From contig CM038221.1 in NCBI GenBank assembly GCA_021442155.1, positions 79,934,494 to 79,998,493 on the forward strand: 64,000 bases of DNA. Reading direction: 5' to 3'. Below the pieces are notes generated by a model. That model made no database searches. It was not told where the DNA came from and was given only the letters and a program-made list of their open reading frames with translations. Shown here in pieces: positions 56,560 through 64,000 of the stretch. The DNA comes from Cymbidium sinense. Its lineage: Eukaryota; Streptophyta; Magnoliopsida; Asparagales; Orchidaceae. How positions within the stretch are numbered: position 1 is the first letter of the stretch; each line of letters begins with the position of its first letter. The translations under genes were made by a program, and so were the position numbers.

Positions 56560-57334
56560 TTGATATTGAACTCATCAAAAAATACTCTCTTGAATGGGAG
56601 GTTACCGTTGCCAAAAAAGATGAGGAGATGGATTGGAGGAACCATTCATGGATTACCTAAATAAAGGAAAACTATCTCAAAAGAAGTCACAAGCACATCA
56701 AATGAAACAAAGGGAACTTTCTTACGTCCTCGTGAATGGTGTCTTATACCAGCGATCTTTTGATCATATGTGGTTACATTATTTAGACAAGCATGAAGCC
56801 CATAATCTCGTGACTGGGGTGCATTCAGAATTATTCAGAGCTCACCAATCCAGTCCCAAGATGAAAGCCAAAATTAAAAGACTTAGATACTATTGGCCAT
56901 CGATAATCACAAATTGCATGAATGTAGCTAGGCGATGCCATCAATGTCAAGTACATGGAGTGGTCCTACACCAACCACCCAACATTCTACATGCAACATT
57001 GGCCTCGTGGCCATTCGAGTGTTGGGGTACTAACATAGTGGGTCCGATTGACCCTCTTTCTTCCAAGGGACATCAGTTTATCTTAGCTACTACTGACTAA
57101 TTTTTCAAATGGGCAGAGGTGATTCCACTCATGGAGCTCAAAGCTCAGCATGTGATCTAATTTTTCAAGAACCATATCATATATAGATTCAGGGTGCCTT
57201 ATCAAATTATATCCGATAATAGTATTGCATTCAAGAGCACCAAAATCAATAACTTCTCTTGGAGACATAGCATAGATTTGAGATACTCTACCATCTACTA
57301 CCCAAGAGCGAATGGTGATTTAGCAGAAGCCTTA
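56560..57334 (+). pseudogene. D integrase, cut by insertion of the G LTR
   Basis: A 155-codon open frame carries the zinc-binding region HEAHNLVTGVHSELFRAHQS, then YYWPSIITNCMNVARRCHQC (H..H..C..C intact). The core start CWGTNIVGPIDPLSSKGHQF has Asn (AAC, 57032-57034) for the first catalytic Asp. After a stop at 57098 come PYQIISDNSIAFKS with the second Asp and YYPRANGDLAEA with the catalytic Glu. At 57335 the frame runs into the G LTR end, so the C-terminal third is missing here. Confidence 0.9.
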
Positions 57335-60039
57335 TGGTGTTTATTTTTGGATGGGGGGGGGAGGGGACACCATGTAGATCATAGGGTTTACTCATTGAAG
57401 TGATTGGGTATGATATTCAGGTATGATGTACTATCTTCAAAGATAGATACACCACCCTATAATGGACATAATCACCTAATAAGGACTCCTAAGGCATGAT
57501 GGGTCTTCAAATATAGTAGTGATTTTTCCTCTACTTTACATAGACAAATAAAGTAGGGTTTATATTAGGTTGAGTTCTTAAGTTTGCGATGGAGGCATGC
57601 CTCCATAGTTAATTATATCCTAGGGAATGAGATTCCCTAAGAATACTATCAATTAAAGTAGATAATTATTATCTTTAAAGATTTCAAACCTAGACTATCA
57701 AAGGATTGGTTAAGTTTGGAAAGTCAAGTGGGAGAGACCAAGTAGAAGGCTTATTTTTGGAATCTAATGGTAGGAAGTAGGAAATGCTCATGATACTATG
57801 AAGCCTAGTGAGCATTCCAATCTATCTTATGATTGGGCTTTATATATTTGAAATGAAGAAATGTATTTATTTAAGTTAAAATTTTATTAGATTATTAAGG
57901 CTAATAGTCCATCAACACGTTGTTGTAAAAATTCCTTAGAGATGAGGATTTATGCTTGTAGCCTGAAAGAAATAGTTACCTCAGATTCTAAATCTAGGAA
58001 GCTAGTACAAGCTAAATCATGACCTAAATCTAAGTAAAAAAGGGACAAAAGGGTTCATCTTCATAAGAGAGGATAAACTCATTCGACTTCTGGACTTACA
58101 ACCACTTGGAGTGGCCGCCAGCTAACTCTTCCTACGATTCAAAACCATGTAGTCTAGTCTTATAAAATTACAAGATGGTTAGGCTTATTATTTAATTAAA
58201 AAGAGACTAAGATCTTAAACCCACTTCCTAAGAGATTAAAGCATGAGTGGTATGAGTATATGACTTAATCTACAAGTGCAAAATATTTTTAAAATTTATT
58301 TCATTTTTTGACTCAATATTTTAGACAAAGGCTTTAGGATTTATTTATGCCTAAATTCATATTCATGAAAAAAGTTGACTATTGGCCAAATCAAAAGAGA
58401 AAGAGGGTGGAGCTCCGTCACCAGGGGTTGCTCTCATGGGTCAAGTGGTCTCTATTATGTAAGGATGGAGGCCCTCATTTTTATAAGAGTGATAGAAGAT
58501 GTTATGCATGATGTGAGACATATAACATTCAGTTAAGGGGTTGCTAAATCTTTGAATTATCTTGTTTAAAGCTTATTCTTTATGGTGAGGTTATGAGTTA
58601 TTTTAAATTTTAGTTATGAGTGATTAGTAGGATAGAAAAATGATTTTATCTTAAGAGACTATCGCATCCAGGCCACACATTAAAGCATCAATCATTAAGA
58701 AATTAAGAAAAGCATGTCATTTCTAATGCACAATCTAAACAAATTATCAATCAATTTTATAGACTATCATAAAAGAATAAGAGGCCAGTGTGGTTGAGTA
58801 CCACCATACATCCCGAAAAGAGAAAAGGTAGGTAGCTGAGTTCCACCCTTATACAACCCAGAATATGAAAGAAAAATTATAATTAGAATGAATACATGAT
58901 ATGGAGGTCTTCATTCTTCATTTCATCATATCCTTCTTTTCTTCATTCTTTCTTCCTTTTGATTAGATTGTGCTTTGAAGGTATCATAAAGTATGCCAGG
59001 GCAAAGCCTACTAGTCACTACTCATCCTAATTCCCACATAACACTAATCCTAATTCCTATTACAAAAATTACATTCATATTAGAAAAGTAAATCTAACTA
59101 CACCTGCAAAATAGAGGTTAGCTAAACAAACATACAATCTCAAGTAGTTATCTTTGTAATTTGGACTTAGCGCCACACATTGGTAACCAAGCCCACTTGT
59201 CCTAACTTGGAATATATTTAAGGGTTTAAGCAACTTGCAAAGAGAGCATTTATATTTACCCTTAAGCAACCCCTCAAGTGCAATCCCCTGAAATGATATG
59301 ATTAGGCTAAGGGCATTCTAACATCCAGTCTACAAATCATACACCCTTACATCCAATCTAAAATATTACATGACAAAACAAAACATGCATCACACATACA
59401 CCGTCCTAACTTAGGATGAGAAGTGGTGACTTATTTCTAGTGTGTGTGCTAAGGTTTTGTGTGGTATGTCTTAACTAAGCATTAGAGTTATGATTTTCTA
59501 AGTGTGGAAGGATTTAATTTAACATAAAGGTTGGTTTCATTTCAAGTTGTTTGATTGATTTACAAATTTAAACTTATGTTTTATTTAGTTTCATTTGATT
59601 TACACTTAACATCTAAGTGTTATGAAGAGAGGAAAGAAGATTACCCTCCTTTATCCCTACCTTAAGCCATTTTCTAAAATATATTTTGATGACTTAGTTC
59701 TCTTTAGTGAATGGCTTATTAAATATTTGCATTAATCCTATGTTTAGGTGAACATTAAATAATTCTATTCAATATGAAAGGCATTTTAAGATTAATATGG
59801 TTGAATTACTATCACATGACATATATCAAATCATTCCTTTCCATCACATGTAACATGCATATGACTTTAACACTTAGCATATCTATACATACAATATATT
59901 TTGACATACTTAAATGATGATGGTTGCATATGTTTAAAAGTTATATTTTACTTGATTGAATTATTTATAAATGTAAATTAAAGATTTATCCAAATTTTAA
60001 TACAAATATACATAAGAAAGAAATTAAATGAGTACGTGT

Positions 60040-60650
60040 CATTGTAAACTAGGGAAGTGAGGTAATCAAATGACCTCCTTAGGGTTACTTAAAGTCTCGT
60101 ATTCCCAGGATGTCCAGACTATGTACCCATTATTATTCAAATCAATGTAAATCCATATATAAACATAGGAAAGAGAGCACTAATTTATATGTAATGTATT
60201 TTTAATGACTTAGATGACCATGGATGCATGTATTTTTAGTGGAAAAGGGGATTATCATTTTCTAATCAAATACACATGCAAATGTATAAAAGATGTAAGC
60301 AAGTGTGTGTCATTATTAAACTAGGGATGTGAGGTAATCAAATGACTTCCTTGAGGCTACTTAAAGCCTACTATTCTTAGGATGTCCAGACTAAACACTT
60401 GCAATCTTAAATACATATGAACGTATAAGTAACTATAATAATAGAAAATCATGCAAAATTATAATTTTATTTGTTGAATTATTTATGTATATGAATTAAA
60501 GCTCTATCAAAATTCTAATATAAAAATATATTGAAATGAAATCAAATAAGTACGTGTCATTGTTAAACCAAGGAAGTGAGGTAATCAAATGACCTCCTTG
60601 GAGCTACTTAAAGCCTCATATTCTTGGGATGTCCGGACTATATACTTATT
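60040..60650 (-). repeat. Threefold ~250-bp repeat inside G LTR
   Basis: Reverse complements of the D LTR core blocks occur at about 60040-60125, 60310-60400 and 60550-60645. Each carries GGGA(A/T)GTGAGGTAATCAAA then TGAC(C/T)TCCTT, a GCTACTTAAAGCCT-like block and GGATGTCC(A/G)GACTA. Confidence 0.87.
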
Positions 60651-62116
60651 AACATTCAAATACATATGAATCTATACATAAACTTAGGAAAGAAAGCTTC
60701 ATTTCACATACTCAAACTATAAACACATGTAAGGCCTATATGTATTTAGAACTATTATCACTCCATATATTATTATCAATTTATAAACTTTAGAAAATAT
60801 ATTTGAATTTATTAGTGATAATTGCCACACATATGATCAAGTTAAATCAACACATGCAAGCTTACATAAATAACCTTCATTTGATTCGCTTAAATTTGAA
60901 AAACATGAATGCATGGATTCATATGACATACAACATTTAGAAGTGATTGAAAAGGAATAACTAAATATAAACACTTGGTTCATTCAACTAATTTAATTCC
61001 TGGCGACAATCACATCAAATAGAATTATTTTAAAAAAACCAAAGCATATTATTAATTTTGATTTTGGATTTGAGTTGATTTAAAAATGAAGGAAATTATT
61101 TTCTATTTTCACCCCATTACCATGTTGGTAATTTTATTTAATTTAAGAAAAGGTAATTAAGTGGATCTTATGATTCAATTAAGTGGATCTTATGATTTAA
61201 TTAAGTTGGATCCCTAATTAAAATGATTAATTACCCTTATTTATGCTTCTTTAATTTGATTAACCACTTAATTCTAAGCCTCAAATGTCATGAACATGTA
61301 AGAAAATAAAATTGCAATGCTCCTAAAGGACCTAATGCAAATGGCTCATGATTAAAGTTTAATTAAGTTAAATAATCTAATTTAATACTCTTATGATTTT
61401 CTCATACTTCTGGGATAATCATAATTTTCTTAAGGGTCTTTATGTTATTAAACACATAAAGAGAAACCCTTAATTCCATTATTAATTATCTGAAGTAATT
61501 TGTATTTTAATTTGATTATATTTGGCCATTTAATTAATTAATTAATCACTTTATCAATTTCTACCCTAATTAACCCTCTTAAAATGAAATGGACTTAGGA
61601 AAAGAGACTAGAAAAGAGGTCCTAATCCCACTCCCTCATCCATTCACTGTTAAACTATGATTAATAAGCTTAATTAATTAATTTGTTGCTATTTAGAGTG
61701 TTAATTAATCATGAAATTTATTAAAGGAGTAATTAAGGTTTAAATGATCAATTTCCCTAATTATATAAGCAATAAATTCCAAAAATCATAAGAGGCAGAG
61801 ATCATTCCATGAAATTAGTTCCCCGAGTTTGAAATTAATTGTCCAAGTAATTAGGGTTTAATTAAGCTAATTAAGTTTATATTTAAACTCTAATTAAGTC
61901 TTAATTACTATCCAAAATTAATTGGGATTAATTTTAGTTAATTCTCTTCAGAATTACCTTTAAAATAAGTATTTATTTTGATTTTTTTACATTTAGCTAT
62001 GATTTTTCAAAGTTTTAGTGATTAAAACCCATTAATTAAGCCTAATTAAGACTAATCCCATCGGTACCACGTGAAGCGCTGATGTGGCATGCTTTCCACA
62101 TGGTTCCATGGGATTG

Positions 62117-62150
62117 GCTATTTAAACCAGTCCAATGTGGCTCCTACGTG
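62117..62150 (-). promoter_or_regulatory. TATA/G-box candidate in G LTR
   Basis: Minus strand: GCCACGTAGGAGCCACATTG, then GACTGGTTTAAATAGCC. The TTTAAATAGCC element and the CACGT core about 20 bp upstream have the layout of a core promoter with an ABRE/G-box-type upstream site. The TTTAAATA part is conserved in D. Confidence 0.42.
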
Positions 62151-64000
62151 GCGACGACGGACGCGATTTCATCCCCGCTGTTCGATCTTAGATTAGATGA
62201 CAGAGATTAAACCTGCGATTCTTAAGGGATTAAATCAAGATTATTTTGATATATTAATCATGATCGTCCATTCCAATCATGCAGAATGGATGGTGCTTAA
62301 TCTATCATCTCCCACGTAATGGAGAGACGGACACCATCCGCCTTCCCCTGCTCGATTCGAGCTTGCCAGAGCTCGTGAGATGCCGAAATCGATCCCACAC
62401 CTTCAAGAGAGAGATCCTAAGAGATCTAACAATGGATTTCACATGACATTAACATTCACTTCAAAAAGGCCTAGAAAAATTTGAAAAATCTCAGTTTTCC
62501 AAAAAATTACCTCTTCGGAGCTTCAAACCAGCAGCTAACTGAGTAAGGTAGCTTTGCTTGGATGAGGTGAAGCCCTACCGAGAAGATGGTGCACTACCTT
62601 CCCGCCAATTGCTCTATGGATCCTTGCTAGAGTTAGCCTAAGAGGTACTTCTAGTGGTCAAGGAGCTCGGGGGATGATTCGTTTTACTTCGTCGGAGCTT
62701 GGTGAATGTGTAGGAAGTGTTAATTCAAGTGAGGGTGAGTTTTGGGAAGGTTGGATAGAGGGGGAGGTTTCTCTATTTCGGTTTGAGGTTTTCTGGCAAG
62801 GGGGAAACTTGGAAGGCTTGGAGAGTGCTCTGGGGATTTCGAAATGGCCCTTGGAAGCTCACAAAGGGTGTGTATGTTCAAATTGGATCAAAATGAGGAG
62901 GGGTATATCCCTCCTACCTTGGATCAGATGGTGGAGATTAGCTCCAATGTTTTCTAGCATTCGGCCGCTGTAAGTGGCCGGATGGGACAGGACTAGGCTG
63001 AGGTGGCTCGATTTGGTTGGCCAAGAGCTCTGGTTTGTGGCTCGAGGTGGTCTCCTTCATCCTTCATCGGGTCAATGAGGAGATGTGGATTAAGCCACCT
63101 CCCCTTGGTCCATGGCTGACCTAGCCACCATGGGCTAAGTTAGCCACATATGTAGGGTTCCAATATAGGTCTTGGGTGGCCGCCAAATGCAAAAAAGTGG
63201 GGAGTTGACCACCCAAAAATGGGTTTAGTCCCATGTGAAGAGGTTTATCCAATGGATAATAGGTCAAATCTGGTCCCAATTGGGTTGGGTTAGTTTTGGG
63301 CTGACCCAAGATGAGCCAAAGATGGGTCAAGAAAAATTTCATTAGGTTTGGACTTAATTTGAGTGGGTTTGGCTCAGTTTGATCCATGTAGGTTAGATTA
63401 GGCTAGGTTGGGTCAAGTTGACCAATTGGTCAAATTGGGTCAAATCAAGGGTTGAGTCAAGTTCCAATGAGCATTTGAAATGTTTTTGTTCAATTAATTT
63501 GGTTTAATTTGGCTTGGATTTAGATTTTTCCCATTTGGGTTCAAATGGGTCAAGTTGACCAATTTGACTAATTTGACCAAACTGGCTTGGGTTAGGTATT
63601 GGTTCATGTTCAATTGATCAATTGAAGATGATTGCAAGCTTTGGCTTGAATCAATTTGGATTTGGTTTTGATTTAGGCCAAATCGACCTTTAAGGTCAAT
63701 TTGGGCTAAATAGGGCAAATGGGTTTAATTGGTCAAATTGGGTTCAATCAAGGCTTTTATCATATTCAATTATTAATTTGGAATGAAATTGAGCCATTGG
63801 TTGCAATCAATTTGGGTTAGATCTTGATTTAACCCAATTTGGTCTTTTAGGTCGAATTGGTCAACTTGGGTCAAAGGGCCAATTGTGTTAGGTTTGGCTC
63901 AATTGATGGTTAGATCATATTTAAGGATTGATCTTAAGTTGATGTGGATCATAGGTTTCAATTAATTTGGCTTGGGTTGAGATTTGGCTAGTTTGATTTA

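Larger units (their letters stand above)
57335..64000 (-). mobile_element. Minus-strand gypsy LTR (element G), inserted in D integrase, incomplete at window end
   Basis: Its plus-strand start TGGTGTTTATTTTTGGATG is the reverse complement of the D LTR end ..CATCCAAAAATAAACACCA, and no primer-binding site follows, so 57335 is the outer 3' end of a 3' LTR or solo LTR. It then matches the D LTR in reverse throughout: three ~250-bp repeat blocks (60040-60645), the TATA/G-box block (62090-62160), the GC-richer block (62160-63230) and the TTGAC/GTCAA stretch (63240-64000). The LTR start has not been reached at the window end. The flanking CCTTA (57330-57334) is the candidate target duplication. Confidence 0.8.

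Noticed and set aside
62674..62973. 99-codon plus-strand frame starting MIRFTSSELGEC
   Set aside because: It lies in the GC-richer block of the G LTR, antisense to the element. The equivalent blocks in B (around 25000-25300) and D (around 42100-42400) do not keep a frame.

Overview
The window is plant nuclear DNA, almost certainly from a large, heterochromatic angiosperm genome. It is AT-rich with very few CG dinucleotides. I found no intact cellular gene, rRNA or tRNA. Nearly everything recognisable is decayed transposable-element sequence, dominated by Ty3/gypsy elements of the Tat/Ogre type. The evidence for that lineage is a second, archaeal-type RNase H before integrase, a DSGAS protease, a YVDD reverse transcriptase, and a TGG(T/C)GACTCC primer-binding site after very long LTRs. 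One L1-type LINE and one SIRE-like copia LTR end are also present. All coding regions carry stops and frameshifts. Letters A-H for the gypsy copies are mine.

Left part (1-18650). A copia-type LTR end with a 36-bp minisatellite (to about 3300) cuts into the minus-strand 3' LTR of element A (6366 down to 3300). A's 3' region, integrase, RNase H and part of RT follow, up to 10540. There A is cut by the plus-strand 5' LTR of element F (10541-17373, 6.8 kb), followed by F's primer-binding site and leader.

Middle (18650-41011). A minus-strand L1 LINE (to about 22225) abuts a minus-strand LTR (B, to 27199). B is inserted into the RT/RNase H boundary of plus-strand element H (27200-28870). Behind H's integrase come repeat arrays and a GTGC/GCAC palindrome-rich tract that encloses an ORF resembling the 'putative plant transposon protein' family. 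Facing it on the minus strand is element C (41011 down to about 34300): RT, RNase H, integrase, a ~55-bp tandem array, then a decayed plant-mobile-domain (PMD) gene.

Right part (41012-64000). Plus-strand element D starts inside C's RT. It has a 6.3-kb LTR, a primer-binding site, thirteen hairpin-forming leader repeats, and gag, protease, RT, RNase H and integrase domains. Its integrase is cut at 57334 by the minus-strand LTR of element G, which runs out of the window. The order of nesting is G into D into C, F into A, and B into H.

The most interesting points are: accessory ORFs of two kinds (PMD and PF20167-like) in the same post-integrase position of neighbouring gypsy copies; the unusually long LTRs with dense TTGAC (W-box) arrays; the thirteen leader hairpins; and the GTGC/GCAC palindrome tract. 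All calls come from reading the sequence by eye. Boundaries are approximate unless they fall on a recognisable LTR end.
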